This document shows positions 52,901 to 64,000 of a DNA stretch of 64,000 bases, piece after piece (the stretch's first letter is position 1; each line of letters opens with the position of its first letter). Below the pieces are notes generated by a model that saw only the letters and a program-made list of their open reading frames with translations, ran no database searches and had not been told where the DNA came from. The translations under genes were made by a program, and so were the position numbers. This DNA comes from Aedoeadaptatus nemausensis (lineage in GTDB: Bacteria; Bacillota; Clostridia; Tissierellales; Peptoniphilaceae): NCBI RefSeq assembly GCF_903819165.1, contig NZ_CAIJCS010000014.1, positions 62,001-126,000 of the forward strand, in the 5' to 3' direction.

Positions 52901-53656
52901 ATGTCGCAGAACAGTTTACAATTACAAAATAAAAATGTAGATTTTGTCGATATTAAATCAAAACTGATGCATCGGTTTTTGTACCATTGCGACAGTTCGG
53001 CAATGCAAATTCTCCTGAACCTATACGATTTGGAAGAGAGAATTCATAATATTTTTCCTTCCTATGTGTCGATGAAAAATTTAAAGAGGGATATTCTTTA
53101 TTTTTTAAGAAGAAAAGAAAATCGCTCCCTCTTTGCCGGCAGTTTAACAGACGCCATTTACGATGATGTGAATCGTTTTGAACTCGCCATGTATTTAACA
53201 GGCTATAGACAAGGCTTAAATGAAGTAGCCGGAGCCAATGAACTGGAAGTTTTGGCCCTCGATGAATTTGAAATATGCTCTATGTTTGAGAGAAAGATTT
53301 TATACCAATATGATCTTTCAAATGAAGCTGTGGAGGCTTTTTATAAACGATGTGTCGCTCGCCACGTTCACGGTTACGGAGAAAGTCTCGTTAAGGAGCA
53401 GGCGGCACGCTTTTCGAAGCATATTTTAAAGCGAAAAGTTTATACTTTAAACCATTACGTTGACCGCCAACTGCAGGTAAATTTTCAATCGCCGAAAAAT
53501 CCATATAGGGAATCGGAATACACTTTGAGCCAGCAAGAGCTTGCAGGTTTAAACCGTAAGCTTAAGAATTTTATATACCGAGACGGATTGCGAATCTATT
53601 GTTCCGCTTATTGGTGCGGGATTAATGATCTGGTCTTAAGACGTTATCATCCGTAA
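52901..53656 (+). CDS. Uncharacterised 251-residue protein
   Basis: I do not recognise this protein. It has no signal peptide or membrane segment and is rich in charged helices: residues about 15-75 (MHRFLYHCDSSAMQILLNLY) and 85-160. The second half has several His and Tyr residues and ends CSAYWCGINDLVLRRYHP, with four cysteines in all that form no obvious metal site. GGAGG before the ATG, its own -10 and a strong terminator after it make it a single-gene unit between asnA and ruvC. Codon use looks like that of the neighbours. Confidence 0.75.
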   Translation: MSQNSLQLQNKNVDFVDIKSKLMHRFLYHCDSSAMQILLNLYDLEERIHNIFPSYVSMKNLKRDILYFLRRKENRSLFAGSLTDAIYDDVNRFELAMYLTGYRQGLNEVAGANELEVLALDEFEICSMFERKILYQYDLSNEAVEAFYKRCVARHVHGYGESLVKEQAARFSKHILKRKVYTLNHYVDRQLQVNFQSPKNPYRESEYTLSQQELAGLNRKLKNFIYRDGLRIYCSAYWCGINDLVLRRYHP

Positions 53657-53658
53657 GT

Positions 53659-53685
53659 AAAGGGGCTCGCAAGAGCCCTTTTTTT
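53659..53685 (+). terminator. Intrinsic terminator before ruvC
   Basis: A 10-bp stem (53659-53668 with 53673-53682, one wobble), four-base loop and a T-run to 53685, directly before the ruvC Shine-Dalgarno. Confidence 0.9.
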
Positions 53686-53695
53686 AAGGAGTTGT

Positions 53696-54190
53696 ATGAG
53701 AGTATTGGGAATAGATCCGGGCCTTGCGACCATGGGCTACGGGATCATCGATGTGGAAGGGAATCGATTGAATGCTGTAGAATACGGCACCATCGAGACC
53801 TCCAGCAAAACAGAGTATTCAAAACGACTGTATCAATTATATGAAGAATTAACAAATTTAATACGAGACGCCAAGCCCGATGAAGTGGCAATGGAGGAAC
53901 TTTTCTTTAATAAAAACATTACGACGGCCATATCGGTAGCACAAGCGCGCGGTGTGGAGATTTTAGCTTGTATGCGGGAAGGTTTGGAAGTGTACGAATA
54001 TACACCCTTACAAGTAAAGCAAGCGATTACCGGTTATGGACGTGCGGAGAAGCGGCAAGTACAGGAAATGGTAAAGATGTATTTACATCTTCCGAAGATC
54101 CCGAGACCTGACGATGCCGCCGATGGTTTGGCCATCGCCATCGTCCACAGTCACTCTATGAAAAATAAGCAGAAGTTTAAATTAAAGTAG
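53696..54190 (+). CDS. ruvC: Crossover junction endodeoxyribonuclease RuvC
   Basis: This 164-residue Holliday-junction resolvase has the catalytic Asp in VLGIDPGLATMGYGI and the Glu in VAMEELFFNKN near residue 66; the late acidic pair is in RPDDAADGLAIA. It heads ruvC-ruvA-ruvB. AAGGAG precedes the ATG, right after a terminator. No clear promoter was found between them. Confidence 0.96.
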   Translation: MRVLGIDPGLATMGYGIIDVEGNRLNAVEYGTIETSSKTEYSKRLYQLYEELTNLIRDAKPDEVAMEELFFNKNITTAISVAQARGVEILACMREGLEVYEYTPLQVKQAITGYGRAEKRQVQEMVKMYLHLPKIPRPDDAADGLAIAIVHSHSMKNKQKFKLK

Positions 54191-54197
54191 GTGAAAA

Positions 54198-54788
54198 ATG
54201 ATCGATCGTTTAATTGGAAAAGTGGTGGATAAAAGACCGGATCACATTGTAGTGCAAACGGGGGGGATGGGCTATGCGGTTTATGTTCCGATTATCGCCA
54301 TCGGTCGTATTCCTATGGGAGAGAAAACTCTTCTCTATACACACCTGCAAGTGCGGGATGATGCCTTCACCCTCTATGGCTTTACTCGAGAAAAAGATCG
54401 AGAACTTTTTCATTTACTTATAACGGTCAGCGGCGTCGGACCGAAAGTGGCCATCGGTATTTTAAGCGGCTATGAAACGGAGTCCATCGTAAGCTTTATT
54501 CGAAATGAAGATGTAAAGAGCTTAATGAAGGCGCCGGGTATCGGAAAGAAGACAGCGGAGCGCATTTTACTCGAATTAAAGGATAAACTCACCGGATTTG
54601 AAGCGAGTGAGGAGTTTGAGACAGAAGGAGTTGCCATCGCTACCAGTGCCCAGGAGGAAGCCTCCGACGCTTTAATGGGTCTCGGATACTCCGCAAGTGA
54701 AGCGAAAAGTGCCGTGGCGGAAGCTGAAGGTGACGATGTGGAAGCAATTTTGAAGTCTGCGCTTAAAAAGCTTTCGAGTAATAGGTAG
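54198..54788 (+). CDS. ruvA: Holliday junction branch migration protein RuvA
   Basis: A 196-residue DNA-binding subunit. The N-terminal OB-fold is followed by helix-hairpin-helix motifs ([16 protein letters not shown] and [15 protein letters not shown]) and a C-terminal UBA-like domain that contacts RuvB. It follows ruvC by 7 bases. Confidence 0.96.
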   Translation: MIDRLIGKVVDKRPDHIVVQTGGMGYAVYVPIIAIGRIPMGEKTLLYTHLQVRDDAFTLYGFTREKDRELFHLLITVSGVGPKVAIGILSGYETESIVSFIRNEDVKSLMKAPGIGKKTAERILLELKDKLTGFEASEEFETEGVAIATSAQEEASDALMGLGYSASEAKSAVAEAEGDDVEAILKSALKKLSSNR

Positions 54789-54796
54789 GGGGGAAT

Positions 54797-55807
54797 ATGG
54801 AAGAGGAACGTCTGGTCTCTCGTACAATTTTGCCTGAGGAAGATCGAGTAGAAACAGCTTTACGGCCGAGTTTTCTCACCGATTACATTGGGCAGGATGC
54901 AGCGAGGGAAAAACTTGAAATATTCATTGAAGCGGCCAAACGCCGGGGAGAGGCATTGGATCATACGCTCTTAAGCGGACCGCCGGGCCTCGGCAAGACA
55001 ACACTCGCCAATATTATCGCCAATGAAATGGGCGTGAATATTCGCGTGACTTCCGGACCGGCAATCGAAAGGCCGGGGGATCTTGCGAGTATTCTTACAA
55101 ATTTAGAAGAACACGATGTATTGTTCATCGACGAGATCCACAGAATTCCCCGAACGGTTGAAGAAGTTTTGTATCCGGCTATGGAAGATTATGCGCTGGA
55201 TATTATCGTCGGAAAAGGTCCGTCTGCCCGCTCATTACGATTGGATTTAAATCACTTTACCTTAATCGGAGCTACGACAAGGTCGGGCCAATTGGCATCG
55301 CCTCTTCGAGATCGTTTCGGGGTCTTGTTGAATTTAAAACTATACGATGTGGAAAGTTTGCAGAAGATTTTATTGAGATCGTCTCAAATCCTGAACATTC
55401 CCTTAAGCACTACCGGAGCAATGGAAATCGCTCGAAGAAGTCGAGGTACGCCGCGCATCGCCAATCGTCTTTTAAAGCGAATAAGAGACTTTGCGGAAGT
55501 ATGTAAAGACGGCTTAATCGATGAAGAAGTGGCAAGCGAAGGATTGAAACTTTTAGATGTGGATGCTTTCGGTTTGGACGAGCTGGATCGACGAATTTTA
55601 AAGACGATGATTCTCGACTATGACGGAAGGCCTGTGGGGATCGATACGATTGCCGCTTCCATAGGAGAGGAACGTATCACGATTGAAGATGTGTACGAGC
55701 CTTATTTGCTTCAGATTAATTTTATTCAACGAACGCCGAGAGGAAGAGTGGCCACTCGCCACGCCTATGATCATTTGGGGATTCCCTTCAGAAAGGACGA
55801 GCAATGA
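54797..55807 (+). CDS. ruvB: Holliday junction branch migration helicase RuvB
   Basis: This 336-residue AAA+ motor has Walker [16 protein letters not shown] near residue 62, Walker [11 protein letters not shown], sensor 1 in [10 protein letters not shown] and a C-terminal winged helix. The last codon overlaps the ATG of the SpoIID-domain gene. Confidence 0.97.
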   Translation: MEEERLVSRTILPEEDRVETALRPSFLTDYIGQDAAREKLEIFIEAAKRRGEALDHTLLSGPPGLGKTTLANIIANEMGVNIRVTSGPAIERPGDLASILTNLEEHDVLFIDEIHRIPRTVEEVLYPAMEDYALDIIVGKGPSARSLRLDLNHFTLIGATTRSGQLASPLRDRFGVLLNLKLYDVESLQKILLRSSQILNIPLSTTGAMEIARRSRGTPRIANRLLKRIRDFAEVCKDGLIDEEVASEGLKLLDVDAFGLDELDRRILKTMILDYDGRPVGIDTIAASIGEERITIEDVYEPYLLQINFIQRTPRGRVATRHAYDHLGIPFRKDEQ

Positions 55808-57042
55808 GAAAATATCTAGTTTATATTCTGGCGATTTGCTTTTTATTATTCGGCTATGTAGAGAATGGCTTCGCTGCCGGCGAATCTATTCACGTAAAGA
55901 TCGGCCCCAATCGCTCTTCGGTTACCTTGGCGTCTCCAAAGGGCGTTTATAAAAACGGCCAGTATTTGGGAAACAGTGCGAGATTGACGAGGAGTAATGT
56001 TTCGGAGAGTGACGAATTTTCTTCTCCTGCAGGTTTTTTAACTGTTCAGGGAAAAGATTATCGCGGATCTATTCGCTTTATTCCCACAGGAAGTAGCCTG
56101 GGCACTGTCAATATTGTGGATGTGGAAGATTATGTAAAGGGCATTATACCGAAAGAAATCGGAGCCTCGACTACAATGGAAGCTCTCAAGGTACAGGCTG
56201 TCATTTCCAGATCCTTCGCCTATGCCAACTGGAATAAATTCGAAAAACAGGGCTATAATCTCGACGACACTTCCGCTTCTCAAGCCTATGCAGGTATGAG
56301 CGTAGAAACAAAGAACACGAATCAGGCGGTAGACGATACTCGAGGCGAGGTTCTATACTTTGGCAATGAAGTGGCTAACACGATCTTCCATGCCACAAGT
56401 GGCGGAGTAACGGAATCGATCGAGGATGTTTGGGGAGGCAATGGTGTTCCTTATTTAAAATCCATGGCGGATCCCTATTCTGTTAAAACCAATCACAGTC
56501 AGTGGAAGGCCACATACAAAAAAGCTGAGTTGAACCGTATTTTTCCCGAAATAGGGGATATGCGTGGTATTCGCGTCCTCGAAAGGAGCAGCAGCGGCCG
56601 CATTAAGCGCCTAGCCGTCGAAGGTTCGCGGGGAACGAAAGAAATGACGGGCAATCAATTTCGCATGCGCATGGGCTCTATTAAACTCAAGAGTACTCAA
56701 TTTCAAACGAGCCCCCTTGAGACCGAACCGCAAGTTACGGCAGTTACCGCGATTACAGCAAACGGTACGGCTCCCGTTACACAGCAACACGCCATTACAT
56801 CTGACGGCCTCGTGGCAGTAGACGTTCAGAATATTTTAACGGCGGACGGTATTCAATCTGTCGAGACACAAGATCAATCTATGGATTCCTATATGACGAT
56901 TTCGGGCGATACCACTTTCTACGGAAGAGGGTACGGTCACGGCGTCGGGCTTAGTCAGTACGGAGCCATTAATATGGCGGAAAATGGAATGGGCTATCGC
57001 GAGATTCTCGCCTATTACTATCCGGGAACCCATATTCAATAG
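55804..57042 (+). CDS. SpoIID/LytB domain protein
   Basis: This 412-residue secreted protein has a signal peptide ([19 protein letters not shown]). The SpoIID domain holds [14 protein letters not shown], then [16 protein letters not shown] with the Glu and Arg of the lytic site, [15 protein letters not shown], and the late [20 protein letters not shown]. SpoIID trims peptidoglycan that lacks stem peptides during sporulation; this neighbourhood (ruvB-spoIID-like-queA) also occurs in clostridia, so sporulation cannot be inferred from it. Residues about 310-370 are a Thr/Ala/Val-rich insert of unknown role. The ATG overlaps the ruvB stop. Confidence 0.92.
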   Translation: MRKYLVYILAICFLLFGYVENGFAAGESIHVKIGPNRSSVTLASPKGVYKNGQYLGNSARLTRSNVSESDEFSSPAGFLTVQGKDYRGSIRFIPTGSSLGTVNIVDVEDYVKGIIPKEIGASTTMEALKVQAVISRSFAYANWNKFEKQGYNLDDTSASQAYAGMSVETKNTNQAVDDTRGEVLYFGNEVANTIFHATSGGVTESIEDVWGGNGVPYLKSMADPYSVKTNHSQWKATYKKAELNRIFPEIGDMRGIRVLERSSSGRIKRLAVEGSRGTKEMTGNQFRMRMGSIKLKSTQFQTSPLETEPQVTAVTAITANGTAPVTQQHAITSDGLVAVDVQNILTADGIQSVETQDQSMDSYMTISGDTTFYGRGYGHGVGLSQYGAINMAENGMGYREILAYYYPGTHIQ

Positions 57043-57054
57043 AGAAAGGACACT

Positions 57055-59204
<2,150 letters not shown>

Positions 59205-59213
59205 GAGGTTTGT

Positions 59214-59534
59214 ATGGAATTTGGAAATGGAAATTCTATGGTCCCTACGTTAATTTCCGTCGTGCTCATGATCGGCATTTTTTACTTCGGCATTATTCGT
59301 CCGAATAAGAAGAGGGAAAAAGAAGCCCTGGAGATGATGGAAAAGCTGGCGGTGGATGATGTAATCCAAACCATTGGAGGCATTATCGGCAAAATTGTTC
59401 AAGTTAAGGCGGATGTGGTGATTATTGAAAGCACCGGCATGAAGACTCGACTTGAAATAGCTAAATGGGCCGTCAAATCGGTTATTAAGCCGGGACACCG
59501 CAAAAATACGGCAGAAAATAAGGAAGAAGAATAG
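59214..59534 (+). CDS. yajC: Preprotein translocase accessory protein YajC
   Basis: A 106-residue protein with one N-terminal membrane helix (LISVVLMIGIFYFGIIRPNKK) and a cytoplasmic beta domain (VDDVIQTIGGIIGKIVQVKAD). It is a SecDF-associated factor. AGGAGG precedes the ATG. It is followed by the SCIFF peptide gene, an association common in clostridia; secD and secF, often next, are not here. Confidence 0.94.
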   Translation: MEFGNGNSMVPTLISVVLMIGIFYFGIIRPNKKREKEALEMMEKLAVDDVIQTIGGIIGKIVQVKADVVIIESTGMKTRLEIAKWAVKSVIKPGHRKNTAENKEEE

Positions 59535-59542
59535 GAGTTTGT

Positions 59543-59689
59543 ATGAAATACATAAAAACACTTACGAAACGTTCGCTACGTAAAGGTCTTGAAAAAGCCG
59601 GCTGCGGCGAGTGCCAAACATCTTGCCAATCTGCTTGCAAGACATCTTGCACCGTTGGTAATCAAAAGTGCGAAAATAAAGAACGATAA
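59543..59689 (+). CDS. scfA: SCIFF ranthipeptide precursor
   Basis: This 48-residue peptide is easily missed by gene callers. It starts MKYIKTLTKRSLRKGL and has exactly six cysteines, at positions 21, 24, 28, 32, 36 and 43, matching the family name, six cysteines in forty-five residues. In studied cases, the radical-SAM maturase joins several cysteine sulfurs to neighbouring residues by thioether bonds, here most likely those near Thr or other acceptors. AGGAG precedes the ATG by six bases. The maturase gene is 47 bases downstream, after a terminator-like hairpin. The biological role of SCIFF is not established. Confidence 0.95.
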   Translation: MKYIKTLTKRSLRKGLEKAGCGECQTSCQSACKTSCTVGNQKCENKER

Positions 59690-59717
59690 AAAGGTTGTGG
59701 GACTCCCACACCTTTTT
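59688..59717 (+). terminator. Hairpin between SCIFF and its maturase
   Basis: A long stem, 59688-59695 plus 59697-59701 with 59705-59717, one bulged T, three-base loop. The T-run forms the end of the stem. It probably lowers transcription of the maturase relative to the peptide. Confidence 0.75.
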
Positions 59718-59736
59718 ATTTTAGAAAGGGAAATCT

Positions 59737-61098
59737 GTGCGTAATATTCATCGTTTTAAGGGAAATGGTCAGTTTGTAATACTGGATGTGGCATCCGGAT
59801 CGGTTCATGTCGTAGACGAAATGATTTTCGAGATGGCGGCGGATCTTTTGGATCTCACAAAAGACGAAATAATCGAAAAATATAAAGATCGTTATGACCA
59901 AAAGGCCTTGGCCGAAGGCTATGACGAACTTTATTATCTTATGGAAGAGGGTCTGCTTTATTCAAAGGACGAGCCGGTGGACTTAAGCGGATTCAATCCC
60001 GACTGTCATATAAAGGCCATGTGCCTTCACGTTTCCCACGATTGCAACTTGAGATGCGCCTACTGTTTTGCATCTCAAGGAGACTTCCACGGGGATCGCA
60101 TGATGATGGATTTAGAAACGGGGAAAAAAGCCTTAGACTTCCTATTGGAAAACAGCGGCAATCGCTATAATTTAGAGGTAGACTTCTTTGGTGGCGAGCC
60201 CATGATGAACTTTGAAGTCGTCAAGCAACTAGTGGATTACGGCAGAGCGAGAGAAAAGGAATATAACAAACACTTCCGCTTTACCATGACCACTAACGGC
60301 CTCCTATTAAATGACGACAACATCGAATACCTAAATCGTGAAATGGCCAATGTGGTATTATCTTTAGATGGACGCAAGGAAATCAACGACCCGATGCGGC
60401 CGACAGTTAACGGCAAGGGAAGTTTCGATACGATCGTGCCGAAATTTAAAAAGCTGATCGCCGGCAGGGGAGACAAGGATTACTACATTCGCGGCACATT
60501 TACCAATCACAATCTTGATTTTTCGAAAGATGTTATGCTTTATCATGATCTCGGCTTTCAAAAAACGAGTATGGAGCCGGTAGTGACCGATCCTAATGAA
60601 GAGTACGCTATTCGTGAAGAGCATCTGGATCAAATCTTAAAAGAGTATGAAAAACTAAGTGAAGATTATTTGCGGATTCGCGAAGAAGATCCCGATTTTC
60701 TGTTTTTCCACTATATGATCGATCTTTCCGGAGGACCCTGTGCCTATAAAAAGAGCATCGGGTGTGGTGCCGGCAGTGAATATGTGGCCGTAACGCCTAC
60801 AGGAGAAATTTATCCCTGCCACCAATTTGTAGGTGAAGAAGATTTCTTACTGGGAAATGTAGACGAAGGTATTGTTAACAAAGAATTACAAAAACAATTC
60901 CACGAAGCCGATGTCTTCCATAAAGATGCCTGCACGGAATGCTGGGCAAAATATTTCTGCAGCGGCGGCTGCCACGCCAACGCTTATCACAATAACGGCA
61001 CGATCTATGAGCCTTTTGAAGTAGGTTGCCAAATGGAACGCAAACGTCTCGAATGTGCCCTTACAGTTTACGCCAAGGAGTCTAATGAAGTTGTATGA
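59737..61098 (+). CDS. scfB: SCIFF thioether-forming radical SAM maturase
   Basis: This 453-residue enzyme has an N-terminal peptide-recognition region (residues 1-90, beginning HRFKGNGQFVILDVASGSVHVVDE), the radical SAM motif CNLRCAYC preceded by HVSHD near residue 105, and a SPASM domain with additional cysteines (CGAGSEYVAVTPTGEIYPCHQ and CTECWAKYFCSGGCHANAYHN) for auxiliary [4Fe-4S] clusters. It matches the family that cross-links SCIFF. The GTG start fits the family N-terminus and has AAAGGGA upstream. Its end overlaps the recJ-like gene by four bases. Confidence 0.95.
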   Translation: MRNIHRFKGNGQFVILDVASGSVHVVDEMIFEMAADLLDLTKDEIIEKYKDRYDQKALAEGYDELYYLMEEGLLYSKDEPVDLSGFNPDCHIKAMCLHVSHDCNLRCAYCFASQGDFHGDRMMMDLETGKKALDFLLENSGNRYNLEVDFFGGEPMMNFEVVKQLVDYGRAREKEYNKHFRFTMTTNGLLLNDDNIEYLNREMANVVLSLDGRKEINDPMRPTVNGKGSFDTIVPKFKKLIAGRGDKDYYIRGTFTNHNLDFSKDVMLYHDLGFQKTSMEPVVTDPNEEYAIREEHLDQILKEYEKLSEDYLRIREEDPDFLFFHYMIDLSGGPCAYKKSIGCGAGSEYVAVTPTGEIYPCHQFVGEEDFLLGNVDEGIVNKELQKQFHEADVFHKDACTECWAKYFCSGGCHANAYHNNGTIYEPFEVGCQMERKRLECALTVYAKESNEVV

Positions 61099-62816
61099 AA
61101 TACTGGTCCGTCAAAAATAATCAGCCAAAAGAAGCCATCGATTTCCGCACATTAGGTTTAATGGAGTGGGAGTATAGGGTTTTATTAAATCGCGGTTTAG
61201 ATACAAAGCGTGCCATAGAGGATTACATTCATCCTTCTATGGAGAATATTGCCTCTCCTATTTCGATGAAAGATATGGTGAAAGCCGGCAATATTCTCCA
61301 ATCGACAAAGGGAAAAGTGCGCATTATCGGCGATTATGATTGTGACGGAACTATGAGTACGACTATTCTGGTAAAGGGTTTAAAAGGCCTCGGCTATGAT
61401 GTAGACTACGATATTCCTCATCGCCGAAAAGACGGCTACGGTATGCAGGTAGACATGGCGGAGCGGGCGAAAGAAGACGATATCGAACTCATTATCACCT
61501 GCGATAACGGCATTGCTCAGTTTCAAGCCATTCAGCGTTGCAAGGAACTGGGCATTAAAGTGATCGTCATCGATCATCATCAGGTGGTAAAAAATGAAGA
61601 GGAAGAAATTCTTCCCGAAGCCGACGCTATTATTAATCCTCACCAAAAACAATGTCGCTACCCATTTAAAGAATTATGTGGTGGCGCTTTGTCATATTAT
61701 TTTATAAACTATCTATATACTATTTCAGGGAAAATAGAGGAGATGGATCCCGACCTCATCGGTTTTGCCGCTATGGCTACTATTTGCGATGTTATGATTT
61801 TGCAAGGAGAGAACCGGATCCTTACCATAGCGGGTCTGGAAAGGCTGAACCGAACGGATCACATTGGCTTTAATGCCCTTCGCGATGCTGCGAGTATTCG
61901 CGGGGATATTGGAGGCTACCATATCGGTTTTATTATCGGGCCTACGATTAATGCGGCCGGGAGATTGGAAACGGCGAAAGATGCGGTGGAGTTGTTCTTA
62001 ACTGATGATCCGTCCTTTGCTGAAAAGACGGCCATTTATCTCAGGGATTTAAATGCCAAGCGTCAAGCCCTAACTGTCGAGGGAACGAAGCGACTGGAAG
62101 CGCAGCTGGAAAGCCCGAAGGAGCGGGAGCAGCTACTCTATATTCTGAAAGATGAAAGTATCGACGAGAGCATTGCGGGCATCATTGCGGGCAAGCTGAA
62201 ATCCAAATTCAACCGTCCCTGTATCGTCATTACGAGAGGAGAAAAGGGACTAAAGGGAAGCGGGCGCAGTATCGAAGCTTATAATATGGTGGAGAATATT
62301 CGGAAGAGTGAAGAATACCTCACGAGCTTCGGTGGCCATGCCATGGCCTGCGGTTTAAGTTTAAATCGAGACCGCTTTGTTCCTTTTAAACTGGACGCAT
62401 TAGAAAAATGTGGCTTGGATCCTCGGGATCTTGTTCCGCGTATTCGTCTCGATGCTATCGTCCCCATCGATAAAGCGAGCTATGAAACCGTATCCAGACT
62501 GGAACGTTTTCAGCCTTACGGAAACGGCAATCCCAAGCCTCTTTTTGGCGCCACGGGCATTTATATTCGAGATTTTCGAATTTTCGGGAAGAATAGAAAT
62601 GTAATTAAGCTGACCTTGTACTATAAGGGAAGAGATTACGATGGCATTTTATTTCAAGAAAGCGACGAATTTATTGCCTTTACCCAAAATGCGCGGCGCC
62701 CCGACGGCAGTTTGATCGTGGACATAGCCTATGTCCCGACTATCGATACCTATAGAGATAAAAACACACTTCAATTCCAAATTGAAGATCTGCGACAATC
62801 TAGACATGGTGATTAA
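61095..62816 (+). CDS. recJ: Single-stranded-DNA-specific exonuclease RecJ family
   Basis: This 573-residue DHH-family phosphoesterase has IGDYDCDGTMS near residue 79, TCDNGIAQ, and IDHHQVV for metal binding, followed by the DHHA1 domain with SGRSIEAYN and FGGHAMACG. It has the usual length of the shorter clostridial RecJ form. The ATG overlaps the maturase stop; relA starts right after its stop. Confidence 0.92.
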   Translation: MKYWSVKNNQPKEAIDFRTLGLMEWEYRVLLNRGLDTKRAIEDYIHPSMENIASPISMKDMVKAGNILQSTKGKVRIIGDYDCDGTMSTTILVKGLKGLGYDVDYDIPHRRKDGYGMQVDMAERAKEDDIELIITCDNGIAQFQAIQRCKELGIKVIVIDHHQVVKNEEEEILPEADAIINPHQKQCRYPFKELCGGALSYYFINYLYTISGKIEEMDPDLIGFAAMATICDVMILQGENRILTIAGLERLNRTDHIGFNALRDAASIRGDIGGYHIGFIIGPTINAAGRLETAKDAVELFLTDDPSFAEKTAIYLRDLNAKRQALTVEGTKRLEAQLESPKEREQLLYILKDESIDESIAGIIAGKLKSKFNRPCIVITRGEKGLKGSGRSIEAYNMVENIRKSEEYLTSFGGHAMACGLSLNRDRFVPFKLDALEKCGLDPRDLVPRIRLDAIVPIDKASYETVSRLERFQPYGNGNPKPLFGATGIYIRDFRIFGKNRNVIKLTLYYKGRDYDGILFQESDEFIAFTQNARRPDGSLIVDIAYVPTIDTYRDKNTLQFQIEDLRQSRHGD

Positions 62817-64000
62817 ATGATTCAAAAATTAATTGAAAAGGTTCTATCTTATAATCCCGAGGCGGATACGGATATTATTCGCGAAGCCTATTATTTTGCC
62901 GAAGAGCACCACGAGGGACAAAAGCGTAACTCCGGCGAAGATTACATCGTCCATCCTTTTAACGTGGCGTATATTCTGGCTGAAATGAATATGGATGTGC
63001 CTACGATTATTGCAGGTCTTCTTCATGATACGATCGAAGATACCAGCGTAACCTACGACGATGTTAAAGAAAAGTTTGGTGAAGAAGTAGCGGATCTCGT
63101 AGACGGCGTGACAAAATTGAAGATGCTCTCTTATCAAACCAAACAAGAGAAGCAGGCCGAAAATATTCGGAAGATGGTGCTGGCCATGGCGAAAGATATT
63201 CGCGTCATCATCGTTAAATTTGCCGATCGTTTGCATAATATGCGAACGCTCGAATATATGACGCCTGAGAAAAAACGCGAGAAAGCTCTGGAAACTATCG
63301 AAATTTACGCACCTCTCGCTGATCGACTGGGTATGAGTCGTGTAAAGAGTGAGTTAGAGGATTTATCTCTGCGTTACCTAGATCCCGAGAATTATTATAA
63401 GCTCGTGGATATGATCAATAAGCGTCGGAGCGAACGAGAGGAACTTATCGAGGAATTGATTCGCGATATTTCCAATCAATTAAAGCGCACCGGAATAGCG
63501 GCGGATATTACAGGAAGGCCTAAGAATTTTTACAGCATCTATAAAAAGATGATGAAAAAGGGAAAGACTTTCGAGGAGATTTATGACCTTCAAGCCATTC
63601 GCATCCTTGTGGATGACGTAAAAGACTGTTATGGCGCTCTCGGTGTGGTACACACTATGTATAAGCCTATTCCGGGTAGGTTTAAAGATTATATTTCCAT
63701 GCCGAAACCGAATAAATACCAGTCTCTTCACACGACTGTTATCGACGACAGGGGAGAAACTTTCGAGGTGCAAATTCGGACTTGGGAAATGCACAAGACG
63801 GCGGAATATGGTATCGCCGCGCACTGGAAATATAAAGAAGGGGCAAAAAAATCCACGAGTTTTGACGAGAATCTGACCTGGCTTCGTCAATTACTCGAAT
63901 GGCAAAAAGACCTAAAAGATCCCAATGAATTTATGGAAACTTTAAAGGTCGACTTTTTTGCCGACGAAGTATTCGTCTTTACCCCAAACGGAGATGTTAT
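62817..64000 (+). CDS. relA: RelA/SpoT family (p)ppGpp synthetase/hydrolase, cut by window end
   Basis: About 394 codons are visible and the frame runs off the window. The hydrolase HD domain is intact: HHEGQKRNSGEDYIVHP, GLLHDTIEDT and FADRLHNMRT. The synthetase domain follows with GRPKNFYSIYKKM, YDLQAIRILVDD, KDYISMPKPNKYQSLHTTV and EVQIRT, then the start of the TGS domain. Both sites look functional, as expected for the long Bacillota Rel. The ATG starts immediately after recJ stops. Confidence 0.95.
   Translation, partial: MIQKLIEKVLSYNPEADTDIIREAYYFAEEHHEGQKRNSGEDYIVHPFNVAYILAEMNMDVPTIIAGLLHDTIEDTSVTYDDVKEKFGEEVADLVDGVTKLKMLSYQTKQEKQAENIRKMVLAMAKDIRVIIVKFADRLHNMRTLEYMTPEKKREKALETIEIYAPLADRLGMSRVKSELEDLSLRYLDPENYYKLVDMINKRRSEREELIEELIRDISNQLKRTGIAADITGRPKNFYSIYKKMMKKGKTFEEIYDLQAIRILVDDVKDCYGALGVVHTMYKPIPGRFKDYISMPKPNKYQSLHTTVIDDRGETFEVQIRTWEMHKTAEYGIAAHWKYKEGAKKSTSFDENLTWLRQLLEWQKDLKDPNEFMETLKVDFFADEVFVFTPNGDV

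Overview
The window is about 64 kb of a low-to-moderate GC, Gram-positive genome. Every gene I can support, including both tRNAs, lies on the + strand, so it is probably one replichore arm. The best guess is an anaerobic Bacillota of the Clostridia/Tissierellia type, perhaps a Peptoniphilaceae-like coccus. The reasons are the alaS-ireB-ruvX, trmR-U32-udk and smc-ftsY-ylxM-ffh-rpsP-khpA-rimM-trmD-rplS blocks, T-box leaders, a SCIFF peptide with its radical-SAM maturase, AsnA, KtrAB, and a ferredoxin-fused aldo/keto reductase. The taxonomic call is inference from gene content, not from a marker comparison.

Layout. 1-225 is the tail of an AI-2E-type permease. 271-9386 carries alaS, ireB, the aldo/keto reductase, ruvX, a Fur-family regulator, RNase J, a tRNA wobble-uridine pair (trmR and a U32 protein) and uridine kinase. 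9388-10629 is infC-rpmI-rplT behind an attenuator leader, with an AUU start codon for infC. 10673-14764 holds ktrB-ktrA, a SpoU-type methylase and hisS. 14788-17441 is a threonine T-box, thrS and an SGNH hydrolase.

A type IV pilus or pseudopilus system occupies two blocks. Block 1 (17507-21061) has a PilO-like protein, three minor prepilins and a PilX-like protein. Block 2 (27278-32414) has PilB ATPase, PilC, major pilin, prepilin peptidase and a PilM/PilN-like fusion. Between them lie efp, an acidic CD1247-type protein, yraN, comM (yifB), a frameshifted dprA and topA. Having comM and dprA next to the pilus genes suggests DNA uptake, but no pilT or comEC is in view and dprA reads as broken.

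32424-35369 holds an AIR-synthase-like protein, a cell-wall amidase and rdgB. 35375-35692 is a tRNA-His/tRNA-Leu pair. 35802-43824 is plsX-acpP-rnc-radical SAM-smc-ftsY. alr (43903-45066) sits between ftsY and ylxM-ffh. 45140-49193 is the SRP and ribosome-assembly operon. 49260-53656 has a GH18 wall enzyme, a zinc phospholipase-C-like protein, an asparagine T-box with asnA, and a gene I do not recognise. 53696-64000 is ruvCAB, a SpoIID-domain protein, queA, tgt, yajC, the 48-residue SCIFF peptide (59543-59689), its maturase, recJ, and the start of relA, cut by the window end.

Regulation visible in the sequence includes consensus sigma-A promoters, many with an extended -10 TGn, two T-boxes, one infC/L20-type leader and about a dozen intrinsic terminators. 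I see no insertion sequence, prophage, CRISPR array or rRNA. The most distinctive items are the split pilus system with its fused PilM/PilN protein, the broken dprA, the SCIFF ranthipeptide module without secDF beside it, the promoter-terminator overlap after alr, and the long acidic tail on ribosomal protein S16.
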